This document shows, piece by piece, positions 33,776 to 45,487 of a stretch of DNA of 64,000 bases. The stretch comes from Rhinopithecus roxellana. Lineage: Eukaryota; Chordata; Mammalia; Primates; Cercopithecidae. The DNA lies in contig NC_044550.1 of NCBI RefSeq assembly GCF_007565055.1, positions 85,498,033 through 85,562,032 of the forward strand, in the 5' to 3' direction. Below the pieces are notes generated by a model. The model was not told the origin of the DNA. It did no database searches and saw only the letters and a list, made by a program, of their open reading frames with translations. The stretch's first letter is position 1, and every line of letters begins with the position of its first letter. The translations under genes and the position numbers were made by a program.

Positions 33776-34479
33776 AGCTTTTATCTCCTAGAGAACGGTA
33801 CTATGGGAGTGACATGTGGGGGAAGGCCTACAAGAAACATCTTAAAAGTTAAAATTAACATTGCCTGATGGCAATAGACACATTGTCATCTTTCTTCCTT
33901 GTCCAATTTTGATTTAGCTGTATCTTCTTAGGCCTCTACTGAGGTCTGTCTATAGGCTCCCAGGTTCAGTGAGGTCTTCAGTTGTGTAGAAGCACCAGCA
34001 GAGAATACTAGTGAGGGGGTTTCCCCCATGAGTTCAAGAAACACTTGGAGATCTGCATGGAAGCATGGACATAAGGATTATAAAGTGAACAATTATAGAA
34101 AGTATCTTGATCTGTAAACATTATGGATGAGGGTTATAGGTAACATTGACTGTCATGAATATTACGGGTCTTCCTGACTTCCAAAGGAAAAAAAGTAATT
34201 AAGTCATTCTAGCCCTGAGCTTGGGAGTCTATGAGGAAAAGGGAGGCTTCCTCAAAGTCGATCATCCATCAGAGGACCAGAAGGGACACTGCTGAGCTCT
34301 TAGCCATTTTAGGGAATGCTGCCTCTTAAAGAAATCCAACAACCATGAGTCCCAGCGAGCAGTCAAAAACAAAAACACAAAGCATCCAAAATCATCATCG
34401 TCGTCATCATCATCATCGTCATCTTAGAGGGTCCAAAAGCCTGAGAAAAGTTATGTGATAAATAGGCCACATGCCCAGT
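33776..34479. other. Unassigned sequence with a (TCA)n-type microsatellite
   Basis: No gene. A GTC/CAT trinucleotide tract lies at about 34390-34424. The rest may be the 5' part of an old L1-related element leading into the L1M at 34627. Confidence 0.4.
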
Positions 34480-34626
34480 GAATTACAACTACTGAAATAG
34501 GCAGATAACATAAACAGGAAAACAATAATCACACCTGAAGAAATTAAAATTGAATTAGAACTATTGAAATAGACAGATGACAACATAAGCAGAAAAACAG
34601 TAATCATACCTGAAGAAATTAAAATA
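34480..34626. repeat. Two-copy ~73-bp diverged tandem repeat
   Basis: Unit 1 (34480-34551) and unit 2 (34552-34626) both run gaatta.aacta.tgaaatag through cctgaagaaattaaaat, with scattered differences and a small indel. Likely an old duplication within an L1-related sequence. Confidence 0.8.
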
Positions 34627-37117
34627 GAGCCACATCATAAAATGTGACCTGACTGCAGTACATGAGCCAAAAACATAAATTCATTGCTAAATAAATCAAT
34701 GGATAGACTTTATACTGCCAGCAATAATGTAGTTACTGGGCCTAACTTACCCTCCCACAGTAAATAAAACAGAAAATTGAACAAGTATATGGAAAAACAG
34801 CTTTATGACAGTGGGCAACAGGCGTTGAAGGTTATAGTGATCCCAGGAGAAGGCACACAAAAGAGGTGAGCCCTACAATCTATTAATACAATTGATTTGT
34901 TGCCTGCAGGCATTTTCCAGATCATAGTGCATGTATGGTCTTCCAAGCAGAACATAATAATTTCAATGAATTGAGGACACAAAAATCAGAATTTGGGGAG
35001 TTCGAGGCAGCTAAACATTTGGGTCCAAGTTCCAGAGGAGAAAGAACTATGCAGAAAAGAGCTCCAGACATTTTCAGAGGAGTTTCTTTGAATCTGTTGC
35101 ATTTTTGAGGTAAAACTCCATGACAATTCTGAAAGCTTACATAGATATATAGATTTGGAAGATATTTGAGTTCTGACTAGTCAGACCAGAGTGTGCTTGT
35201 TAAAAACCCAGATAATTTAGTGGAAATACTAGGAGAGTCTTGCCTTAGTATTAGTACAAATCTAGCTCCAGAATAAAAACTATTCTAAATTCATCCTAAG
35301 AAAGTTTAAAAACAATCCTCTGAAGGATCAAGTATGCACTTAATTTAAGTGAATTTCCCAACAAAGTTCACCACTCTTTAAAGGAAGAAAACATAATCCA
35401 GTATTTAATGGTGTAAGTTCCACAATATTCAGAATCCAATAGAATTACTAGATATGACAAGGCAGGAAAATGTACTCATTATAAGGAGAAAAATCAGCCA
35501 ATAGAAACAGACTTATAAATGCTAGAGATAATGGAACTATCAGTCAAAGAAACAGCTATAGAATGTAAAGGGAGCTATTAATATAATGAGGAGAGAAATA
35601 GAAGATATAAAAATGACAAATAGTGTTTCTAGAAGTGAAAAATACAATGTTTAAAATGAAAAATTGACTGCATGGAATTAATAGAGTAAATTCTGTATAA
35701 AAGTCTCAGTGATCTGGAAGATATGGCAATAGAAGCATTTCAAACTATAGCAGAGAGAGAGAAGAGGTTGGAAAAAATGAACAGAACAGAAAATAAAAGA
35801 AATCAATAACTAGGTCTTTGAGAAGATCAGCAAAATTGATAAACACTAGCTAGACAGATGGTGTAGGAAAGAGAAAAGATGCAAATAACCAATATCAGAA
35901 ATGAAAGATAGGAAATTACCACAGACTCTACAGACATTAAAAGGATAATAAGGGATATTGTAATAAACTTTAGGCCACCATTAGTCAACAAAATGGAAAC
36001 CTGGATATTTTTATATCCTTATTCTATTCAGAAAATTGCATTAATCTGATAATTGAATTAACCCCCACCCCCAATCCAAGTAGATGTAGTTTCACTGGCT
36101 AATTTGATCAAACACTTCAGGAGGAAATAATTCCAATGCTGTATGAACTCTTTCATAAAATAGAAAAGGAAATACTTCCCAACTTATTTTAAGAGGCCAG
36201 CATTATCCTGATACCAAAAGTAGATCAGAAATTGTAGCAAAAGAAAACTACAGACCAATATCTCTATGAACATAGATGCAAAAACCTTTAAAATACATTT
36301 GTAAATAAATCCAGCAAGCAAGAAAAAGGATGCTATATTACTATTTAATGTGCTTATTCTCAGGAATGCAGATTGCTTTAATGGTCAAAGATGAATGTAT
36401 TTTCCAATATTAAAAGACTAAAAGAGAAAACCCACACAATCATATCAATAGATGAAAACAATTAACAAAGTTTAGTACTCACTTATAATAATATATTCAG
36501 CAAACAGCAGGTAACTTCCTCACTTAGATAAAGAGCATCTGCAAATGAATAAATTATACGGGGAAAAAGATGGCCACTGTTCAGAGGCCAATTAATGGGT
36601 TGGAAGGTTAATTGGATAAAAGATTTAAAAGCACAGAGCAAAAATATGAAGATTTGGAAATCATGAGGGAAAGGACAGAAGAGAGTATCTTCAGAATGTC
36701 TAACATTAAAAAAAAATTGGCATTTCGGAAGGGAATGTGACAGAGCGAAACAAGCAACTATTTAACAAGATTTTTTTCCTAAGTGAAGAAAGATTGAATG
36801 CAGTAGTCAAGCAGTATTGAAGGTACTTATAAAAATAGTGAACTCTAAGTATAAAGATATGTTATAAATTTTCAAACAAAATAAGAATATTATTCAAAAA
36901 GAATGTTTTCTGCCCAAGAAAATGAATTGGAATATCATAAGCCACTTACTTCAACACTATAATGCAGAGGACTGGAATAATATCTATAAATTACAGAAAG
37001 AAATAGAGTCATAATTCAGGAGTCTTCTATTCAAACTAGATGTCATTGACTTGTTAAGGAGAAAGAAAAGTATTTGAAGATGTCCAATAAATTATAAAAC
37101 TTTTAACATATTATTAT
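34627..37117 (+). mobile_element. L1M fragments (5'/ORF1/ORF2 pieces, sense)
   Basis: Old sense L1 material. 35430-35830 reads like L1M ORF1 ('ggaactatcagtcaaagaaa', 'tctagaagtgaaaaatac'). 35830-36560 reads like ORF2 ('cagcaaaattgataaacac', 'gaggccagcattatcctgat', 'gaccaatatctctatgaac'). 36560-37117 is again ORF1-like, so at least two elements or a rearranged one are joined. No frame is open for long. Confidence 0.65.
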
Positions 37118-37480
37118 AATGTGGATATTTCCCCCTAAACCTCATGTTGAATTTTGATCCCCAATGGTGTAGATGAGGCTTGATGGAAGGTGTTTGAGTC
37201 ATGGGGGTGAATCCCTCATGAATGGCTAATGAGTGAGTTCTTGCTCTAGTAGTTCCCATGATAGCTGGTTGTTAAAAAGAGCCTAGCACCTTCCTGTCCT
37301 TCCTCTTTTGTTTCCTCTCTCACCATGTGATCTCTGCACATACCAGCTCCCCTTCACCTTCTGCCATGAGTGGAAGTAGCTTGAGGCCCTCATCAGAAGC
37401 AGTTGCTGATACCATACTTCTTGTACAGCCTGAAGAATTGTGAGCCAAATAAACCTCTTTTCTTTATAAAGCACCTAACA
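37118..37480 (+). repeat. MLT1A/MST-type MaLR solo LTR, 3'-truncated
   Basis: 'gtggatatttccccctaaac', 'gtttgagtcatgggggtga', 'aaaaagagcctagcacc' and 'gtgagccaaataaacctctt' are the LTR landmarks in order. The last ~40 bp of the LTR are missing. It splits L1M sequence. Confidence 0.85.
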
Positions 37481-38045
37481 TCATTAACCAATTTGACCTA
37501 CTTGATATAAGAAAGAATATATACTTTCCACATGGTCATGGAACATTGAACAAAAAGAGCACATTCTGAGTCATGAAAAAGTCTTAAGAAATGTCAAATG
37601 ATTGAAAGCATACAATGTATGTTCTCCTACTAGATTGGAAGTAAGCCAGAAATAAATAGCAGAAACATAGAAAAATAATCAAAATATTTGGAAATCTCAA
37701 ATTTCAAATGGTTAATCAGTACTTTTCAAGATAACTCATTGCATCAAATAGGAAAGACCAATTGAAATTATAACGTATTTTGAACTGACCGGTCATGAAA
37801 ATAGGACATATCAAAACTTGTAAGACATAGGTTAAAACAGTGCTTAGAGTATACTATTAGCTTTAAATGTATATATTAGAAAAAAAAGGTTGAGAATCTA
37901 CCATCAAAGCTTATATCTCAAGAGAATAGAAAAGAACTGCAAATTAAATACCAAGAAGGCCAAAAGAAGTATATATAAATATAAAAGCAAAAATAAAGTA
38001 GAAAACAAACATGCAGGTAAGAATATTTACAAAGCCAAAAATTGT
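37481..38045 (+). mobile_element. L1M fragment (ORF2 endonuclease-RT linker, sense)
   Basis: Old L1 text including 'gtaagacataggttaaaaca' and 'aaagaactgcaaattaaata', matching the region after the endonuclease domain. Continues beyond the MLT2 LTR. Confidence 0.6.
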
Positions 38046-38535
38046 GTAATCATTAATTTTTTGTGTTAACTTCAATGGATCATGAGGTACCCATTATTTG
38101 GTTAACCATTTTTCTGAGTGTGTCTGTTAGGGTGTTTCTTCATGAGGTTAACATTTGAATTGGTAGACTGATTAACGCAGATTGCCCTCCCTAATGTGGG
38201 TTGGCCTTATCCAATTTTTTGAAGGCCCAAATAGAATAAAAATGCTGTGTAAGGGAGCTTCATTCTCTCTCTGACTGCCTTTGAGCTGTGACGTCAGTCT
38301 TTTGCCTTCAGATTTGGACTTGGAGTCAGACTGGAACTTACATCATTAGATCTTCTGCTTCTCAAGCCTTCAGACTTAGACAGAAACTATACCAGCAGCT
38401 CTTCTGGGTCTTCAGCTTGCTGACTGAAGATCTTGGGATTACTCAGCCTATATAATTTTATGAGCAATTTCTTATAATAAATATCTTTTTATGTACATCC
38501 TCTATTGGTTCTGTTTCTTTTGAAAACCCTAATAC
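38046..38535 (+). repeat. MLT2-type ERVL solo LTR
   Basis: Near-complete LTR: 'tgtgttaacttcaatggatc', 'gcagattgccctccctaatg', 'gggttggccttatccaat', then 'tataataaatatctttttat' and an end 'ttggttctgtttcttttg' with 'aaccctaatac'. These are hallmark MLT2 phrases. It interrupts the L1M. Confidence 0.85.
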
Positions 38536-39400
38536 AAATTACATCCTTGAACATTTCAATAAAATTTTATTAATAACTGGAAAGACTTATCAAAAATAAA
38601 AGAAATAAACCAATAGTTAGTATTAGGGAAGAAAAGGTTTTATCGCTATACTCCCTAAAGAAATTAGAAGTATAATGAATCATATTTTGCACAACTCTAT
38701 GGCAATAAACTTAACACCTAAGATGAGCTTTTTAAAATCTTGAAAAATACACTTACTAAAACTGACACAAGAAATAATTGAAAAATCTAAATAATTTATA
38801 TATATTAAAGAAATTAAATCCTCAAGTAAAAACTTTCCCATAAAGATTTCAGGAAGAGATGACCTCACTGATGAATTCTCCAAAACTTTTAAAGAAGAAA
38901 ATATATCAGTCTTAAAAAAACTTTTTCAGAGACCAGATAAAGAGGTAATACTTCTTGTTTTATGAGACCAACATAATCCTAACATGAAAGCCTGGAAAGA
39001 ATATCAAAAGAAGGGAAAGTTATAGGCTTATGTCTCTTATGAAAACAGATGCAAATTCTTAAATGTAAGATTAACAAATTGAATCTATTAATATGTGGAA
39101 ACTATAATAGCTCATGACTAAGTGAGGTCCATCCAAAAAAAATACAAGGTTGGCTTAACATTCAATAATCAATGAATTAAAAATATTAACCTAATTTATC
39201 ACATTAACAAAATAAGTGAAAGACAATTCCACATGATTATCTCAATAGATGGTAAAAAACCATTTGATAAAATTTAACCCATTTTTATGGTAACAACTGA
39301 GAGTACAAAAAGCATCTTTAACCTGAGAAAGAACATATATATGTATTTAAAAAAAAACAGCTAATGTAGTCAGGAGAACAATGCATGACCAAAGTTAGAA
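38536..39400 (+). mobile_element. L1M fragment (ORF2 RT region, sense)
   Basis: Resumes the L1M after MLT2: 'atgacctcactgatgaattc', 'aggttggcttaacattcaat' and 'gattatctcaatagatgg' are RT-domain landmarks. Frame broken throughout. The junction with the next, younger L1 is at about 39400. Confidence 0.7.
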
Positions 39401-40690
39401 TTTCACCAAAAAGATATGAAATACCAAGAAGTGCTAAACAGAAATTTTGGAGCTGAAGGATATAATAACTGAATAACAAAATTTAGTGGAGCAGTTCAAC
39501 AGCCAACTAGATAAAGCATAAGAAAGAATTAATGAACTTGAAGACGAGACATAGAAAATTATCTGCTCAGAGGAGAATTTAAAAAGAGTGAAGAAAATTT
39601 AAGGGACTTATAGAACAATGTTAAGCAGACCAGTCAAGTTGAGAGAGAGAGAAAGAGGGGGAGAGAGGTGAGCAGAAGACTTATTCAAAAACAATGTCTG
39701 AAAATGTTCCAAATCTGGGGAAGGAAGTGAGCCTGCACATTTGGACAGCCGAGTGAATCCTGAATAAGAAGAATCCAAAGTAATCAACATGGAGGCACAT
39801 TATAAGCAAATTGTCAAATGTCAAAGACAAGGAGTAAATTTTAAGAGCAGCAAGAGGAAAGGGACTCCTCGTGTACAAGAAAATCTCTTAATAGAACTAA
39901 TGGATTTTGCAGCAAACATCCCACAGTCCAGAAGTGAGTGGGATCAATGTGCTGAAATTAAGCAAAAGAAAAAAGTCAACCTATAATAGCATTTCCAGCA
40001 AAACTGTTCTTCAAAAACAAAGGAGAGATAAAGACTTTTCAAAAAAAACAAAAGCTGAGGAAGTTCACTGCCACTACACATTCCTTACAAGAAATGCTCA
40101 AGGGAGTTTTTCAGGTTGAAATGAAAGGATGCTGAACAGCCATACAAAAGCTTACGAAAGTATAAAACTTACTGGTAAAGGTAAATATATGGAAATACAG
40201 AAAACTATAATACTCTAATAGTAGTGGATAGGCCATTTTAAATTCTAGTTTAAAAGTTAAAAGACAAATGTATTTTAAAAACTGTAACTATGAAAATGTT
40301 AATACATATTATAAAAAGATGTAAATTGTAAAATCAATAACATAAAGTAAGGATGTGTGAGAAGAAAAAATGTAGAGTCTCTGTATGCTATTGAAGTGAC
40401 ATTACTGGCTTAAAGTAGACTGTTATTAACTATAAGATGATTTATAGAAACCCTATGGTAACCTTAACAATATACCTATAGGAGATAGATAAAAGAAAAA
40501 AAGAAAGGAATTAAAGCATATCAATTTTAAAAATCAAGGAAGCCCAAAGGAATAAAGCAAGAGAGGAAATGAGATAAAAAAACTACACGACAGAAAAAAA
40601 TGAACAAAATGGCAACAGTAAATCCTTCCCTATGAATAATTACTTTAAATGTAAATGGATTAAATTTCTCAATCAAAATACAAAGTAGCT

Positions 40691-41004
40691 TGGGAGGCCA
40701 AGTTGGGTGGATCACAGGGTCAGGAGTTTGAGACCAGCCTGGCCAATATGGTGAAACCCCATCTCTACTAAAAATACAAAAATTATCTGGGCATGGTGGC
40801 AGGCACCTGTAATCCCAGCTACTTGGGAGGCTGAGGCAGGAGAATCATTTGAACCTGGGAGGCAGAGGTTGCAGTGAGCTGAGATTGCACCATTATATTC
40901 CAGCCTGGGTGACAGGGCGAGACTTTGTCTCAAAAAACAAACAAACAAACATACAAAAAAAAAAAAAAGAAACAGAAAAAACCAAAAACCAAAAAACAAA
41001 AAGA
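40691..41004 (+). mobile_element. 5'-truncated Alu with 17-bp target duplication
   Basis: Lacks about the first 40 bp of the left arm; starts 'tgggaggccaagttggg' and ends in a long impure A-rich tail. Perfect 17-bp flanks caaaatacaaagtagct at 40674-40690 and 41005-41021. Confidence 0.96.
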
Positions 41005-41390
41005 CAAAATACAAAGTAGCTGAATGGGTTTTAAAAAAAAAGATCCAAGAACATGCTGTCTACAAGAAATTCACTGTAAAGTTAAAGATACTCATAGGTT
41101 GAAAGTGAAGAGATGGTATGGTAAGGTATTTCATGCAAATGGTAACCAAAAGAGAGTTGAGGTCTGAGTAGCTATACATGTCAAACAAAATAGAGTTTAA
41201 GTAAAAAATGTCACGAGAGATAATGAAAGACATTATGTAATTATAAAAGGATTAACTACCAAGAAAGATATAACAATTATAAATCAATATACTCCTATCA
41301 TCAGAGCATATCTATATAGATATCTAGATATATATCTATAGATCTATAAATAATAGTAGGAGATTTCGATACCCACTATGTATTTATAAT

Positions 41391-41517
41391 CTACTTTTAT
41401 TGAATTGCTATTTCTTCCTTCTGCTTAATCAATGTTTGCTTATGTATATAAGCATATATAAATATATAGCAAACATTGATTAAACAGAAGGGAGAAATAG
41501 CAATTCAGTAAGAGTAG
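41391..41517. repeat. Fold-back inverted repeat with ~50-bp arms
   Basis: The left arm (about 41391-41440) is the reverse complement of the right arm (about 41468-41517) with four mismatches in 50. They flank an AT-rich loop of about 27 bp that is itself partly palindromic. The right arm is the L1 ORF2 sequence in normal orientation. In addition, 'agtaggagatttc' appears on the left (41355) and again on the right (41513), a direct duplication at 158 bp. The combination suggests strand switching during replication or repair. Confidence 0.9.
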
Positions 41518-43054
41518 GAGATTTCAATACCCATTTTCAATAATGTCTAGAATATCTAGACAGAAAATCAATGAGGAAACAGTGGACAATAATATAGGCC
41601 AAATGGATCCAACAAATATATATAAAACATCCCACTCAACAGCAGCAGGATATATATTATTCTCAAGTGCACATAAAACATTCTTCATGATAGATCACAT
41701 GTTAGGTCACAATACAAATTTAAGAGGACTGAAGTTGTACCATGTGTCTCCTCTGACTATAATGAAATTAAACTAGAAGTCAATGGCAAAGAAAAACTGG
41801 AAAATTCACAAACATGTGGAAATTAAACAGCACATTCCTGAACAACCAATGGGTTTAAAAAAATCAAAAGTTAAACCAGAAAATATCTTGAGAGAAATGA
41901 AAATGAAAATAAACATATTATAATCTATGGAATACAGCAAAAGCAGTCCTAAGAGGGAAGTTTATTGTAATAAGTGATTTCATTAAAAATGAAGGAAGAA
42001 CTCAAACTAACAATTTTACACCTCAATAAACCAGAAATAGAAGAACAAACTAAGTAATAGCAGAAGGAAGGAAACAATAAGGATTAGAGCAGACGTAAAT
42101 GAAACAAATAATGGAAAAACAATTTAAAAGTCAATGATATTAAAAGTTGGTTTTTCAAAGGATACACAAAATTGGTAAAATTTTAGTTAGATGGAGATAA
42201 AGAGAGAAGACTCAAAATAAAATCTGAAATGAAAGAGGAGACATTACAACTAATGCTTCAGAAATGTGAAAAAAGATCATAATAAACGACTATGTACAAT
42301 TACATGCCAACAAACTGTATGGCTCAGAAGAAATGGATAAATTCCTGGAAACATGTACCACATGATCAAATCAGGAATAGAAAATATGTACTGATTGATA
42401 ACTAGTAAGGAGATTGAGTCAGTAATCTAAGCCCTCCCAACAACAATAAAAAATTCCAGAGCCTGATGGTTTCACTAATAAATTCTACAAAACATTTAAG
42501 GAAAAAATGATACCAATCTTTCTAAAACACTTTTAAGAAGTTGAAGAATAGGAAATACTTCCAAACTCATTCTAAGATGCCAGAAATACTCTGATGCCAA
42601 AGCCAAACAAAGACACTACAAGAGAAAAAAATGATAGGCCAATATGCCTGATGAACATAGATGTAAAATCCCTATAAAAACCAGCAAACAGAACTCAACA
42701 GCACATTAAAAGGATTATACACCATGACCACATGGGATTTAATCCTGGAATGCCAGGATGGCTCAATATGTAAACATAAATTAACATGACATACCACACT
42801 AACAGAATGAAGAATAAAAATCACATGATCATCTCAACAGTTGCAGAAAAAGTATTTGACAAAATTAAACACATTTTTATTATGAAAACTGTTATTCAAC
42901 TAGAAATAGAAAGAAATTACCTCAACATAATAAAGGCCATATGTAAGAACTCCACAGCTAACATCATACTCAGTGGTAACAAACTGAAAACTTTTCCTCT
43001 AATATCAGGAACAGACACGAGTCCACTCTCACCACTTCTATTCAACATAGTACT

Positions 43055-43456
43055 TGTCTTAGTCCATTTTCTAATGCTGTAACAGAATACCTGAGACTGT
43101 GTAATTTATTATAAAAAATTTAGTTGGCTCATGGTTCAGGAAGCTGGGAAGTTCAAGATCAGGCAGCTGCATCTGGTGAGGTAACTTATACTTCATCAAC
43201 TCGTGGTGGAAAGTGGAAGAAGATGTGTGCTCATGCAAAGAGACCAAACATGAGAGGCATCCTTGCTTTATAATAACCCTATCTCATGGTAATGAATCCT
43301 TTTCTGTGAGAGTGAGAACTCATTCCTGCAAGAAAGGCATTAAATTTTCTTAATAATCTAAGAACCTCTTAAAATTACCACCTCCCAACAACACCACATT
43401 GGGAAGCAAGCCTCAACATGAATTTTGGTGGGGACAAATCATATTGAAACCATACC
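43055..43456 (-). repeat. MLT1-type LTR inserted in L1-E, antisense
   Basis: Starts TGTCTTAGTCCATTTTC and ends AACCATACC, an MLT1-type LTR on the minus strand. Flanked by AGTACT at 43049-43054 and 43457-43462; removing the LTR and one flank restores the L1 phrase 'aacatagtactggaagtcc'. Confidence 0.9.
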
Positions 43457-43584
43457 AGTACTGGAAGTCCTAGCTGGAGCAATTAGGCAAGAAAAAGAAA
43501 TAGATATCCAAATTGGATGAAGAAGAAGTAAAATTATCCCAATTTGTGGATGACATAATCTTATATGTAGAAAGCCCTAAAGAC

Positions 43585-43585
<1 letters not shown>

Positions 43586-43631
<46 letters not shown>
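43586..43631. repeat. (CA)n microsatellite in L1-E ORF2
   Basis: About 23 CA units with one CG interruption near the end. It grew where L1 normally reads a short A/C-rich stretch before 'aactattagaa'. The minus frame at 43561-43755 with VCVCVC is its shadow. Confidence 0.96.
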
Positions 43632-43632
<1 letters not shown>

Positions 43633-45487
43633 AACTATTAGAATGAATAAACAATTCAGTAACATTGCAGGGTACAAAATCATCATACAAAAATCAGCTG
43701 TGTTTATATACATTAACAACAAACTCTTCAAAAAGAAAAGGGGGAAAAATCTCATTTACAATAGCATTGAAAATAACAAAATATTTAGGAATAAACTTAA
43801 CTAAGTATGTGAAAGATTTGTACACTGAAAACTATAAAACACTGAGGAAAGAAAGAAGATACAAATAAATGGAAAGACATTGTGTTCATGGATTGGAAGA
43901 CTTAATGTTGTTAAAATGTTCCTACTACTGAGAGTGATCTACAGATTCACTGCATTCCCTATCAAAATCCCAATGTCATTTTTTTTTCACAGCAACAGAA
44001 AAACAATTCTAAAACTTCCATGCAACCATGAAGGACCCCAAAGAACTAAACATTCTTGAGAAAAAGAAAAAAAACTTAGAGCATCACACTCCTTTATTTC
44101 AAAATACAGTACAAAACTAGAGTAGTTAATTGTAGTTGCTAGTGTAAAAACAAACATATTGACAATGGAACAAAATAGGAAGCCTAGAAATAATCCTTTG
44201 AGTTATAGTCAACTGATCTTAGACAAATTTACTGAGAATACACAATGGGTAAAGGAGAGTCTCTTTAACAAATGGTCTTAGGTAAACTGGATATTTGCAT
44301 GCAGATAAATGAAATTGGATGCTTATCCTACATCATTCACAAAAATCACCTACAAGTGTATAAATACATAATATAAGACTTCAAACTGTAAAGCCTGTAG
44401 AAGAAAAAATAGGAGAAAAGCTTTATGACATGATTCTTGGAAATGATTTATTGCATATGACACAAAAAGCGTTGGCAACAAAAAACAAAAATAGACAAAT
44501 ATGAGTATATCAAACTAAAATGCTTCTGCACAGCAAAGGAAACTATCAACAGAGTGAAAAGGCAACCCATAGAATGGGAGAAAATAAGGGCAAAGCATAT
44601 ATCTGATAAGGGGTTAATATCTAAAGTATGTAAGGAATTCCTATAAGGTAATAGCAAGAAAACAAATAACCCAATTACAAAATGAGCAAAAGAATCGAAT
44701 AGATGTTTCTTCAAAGAAGACAGACAAATGGCAAATAGGTGTATGAAAAGATGCTCAAGATCATTAGTTATCAAGGAAATGCAAATCATAACCAAAAACA
44801 AAATATCACTTCACATCTTTTAGAATAGCTAATATAAAACAAAACAAGTGTTGGTGAGGATGTGGAGAAATTAGAACTCTTGTACATTGTTGGTTACGGT
44901 GTAAAGTGTTGCCACTGCTATGGAAAACAGTATGAGGCTCCTCAAAAAATTAAACATAAAAATATGTTTCAGGAATCCCATTTCTGGTTATTTATCAAAG
45001 GAACTGAAAACAAGATCTTGAAGATATATTTATTCTCCTATGTTCATTGCAGTATTATTTACAATAGCCAAGATGTACACACAACCTAAGTGTCCATTGA
45101 TAAAGAAAATGTGATATATACATACAATAGAATATTATTCAAACGTACAAAAAGGAAGTCCTGTCCTTTGTGGCAACATGAAGGGACCTGGAGGACATTA
45201 TGCTAAATGAAATAAGCCAGGCTCACAAAGACAAATACTGCATGATCTCACTTTAGATGTGGAATCTAAAAAATTTGAATGCATAGAAGCAGAGAGTAGA
45301 ATGGTGGTTGTCAGAGAATGGGGATTGGGAGAAATGGGGAGTAGCAATTCAGCATGCTTTAAGTTTTAGCCATGGAGAATGAATAAGTTGCCTGTACAAA
45401 ATTGTGCCTATAGTTAACAAGACTATATTATACACTTAAAAATTGTTAAGAGGGTAGATGTTATGATCTTAACACAATGAAAAGAAG

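Larger units (their letters stand above)
40609..45265 (+). pseudogene. L1-E ORF2p, broken
   Basis: Starts ATGGCAACAGTAAATCC at 40609 and stops after eight codons, so the frame is dead from the outset. Recognisable pieces are 41543-41776 (endonuclease; SRISRQKINEETVD, FSSAHKTFFMIDHMLGHN), 42786-43082 (RT; MIISTVAEKVFDKIKH, SPLSPLLFNIVL), 43665-43868 (TIALKITKYLGINLTKYVKDLYTENYK) and 44862-45089 (C-terminal). The span includes the Alu, MLT1 and CA-repeat insertions. The end is approximate. Confidence 0.88.
39401..45487 (+). mobile_element. L1MA-type LINE-1 (L1-E), sense, long, with three insertions
   Basis: Reads in order from late ORF1 ('ggagctgaaggatataataa'), through the inter-ORF region ('agtataaaacttactggtaa'), ORF2 endonuclease and RT, to the 3'UTR ('ttaagagggtagatgttatg'). 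Interrupted by a 5'-truncated Alu, an MLT1 LTR and a CA microsatellite, and carrying a fold-back repeat near 41400. About 5.3 kb of L1 without the insertions. Not active. Confidence 0.9.
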
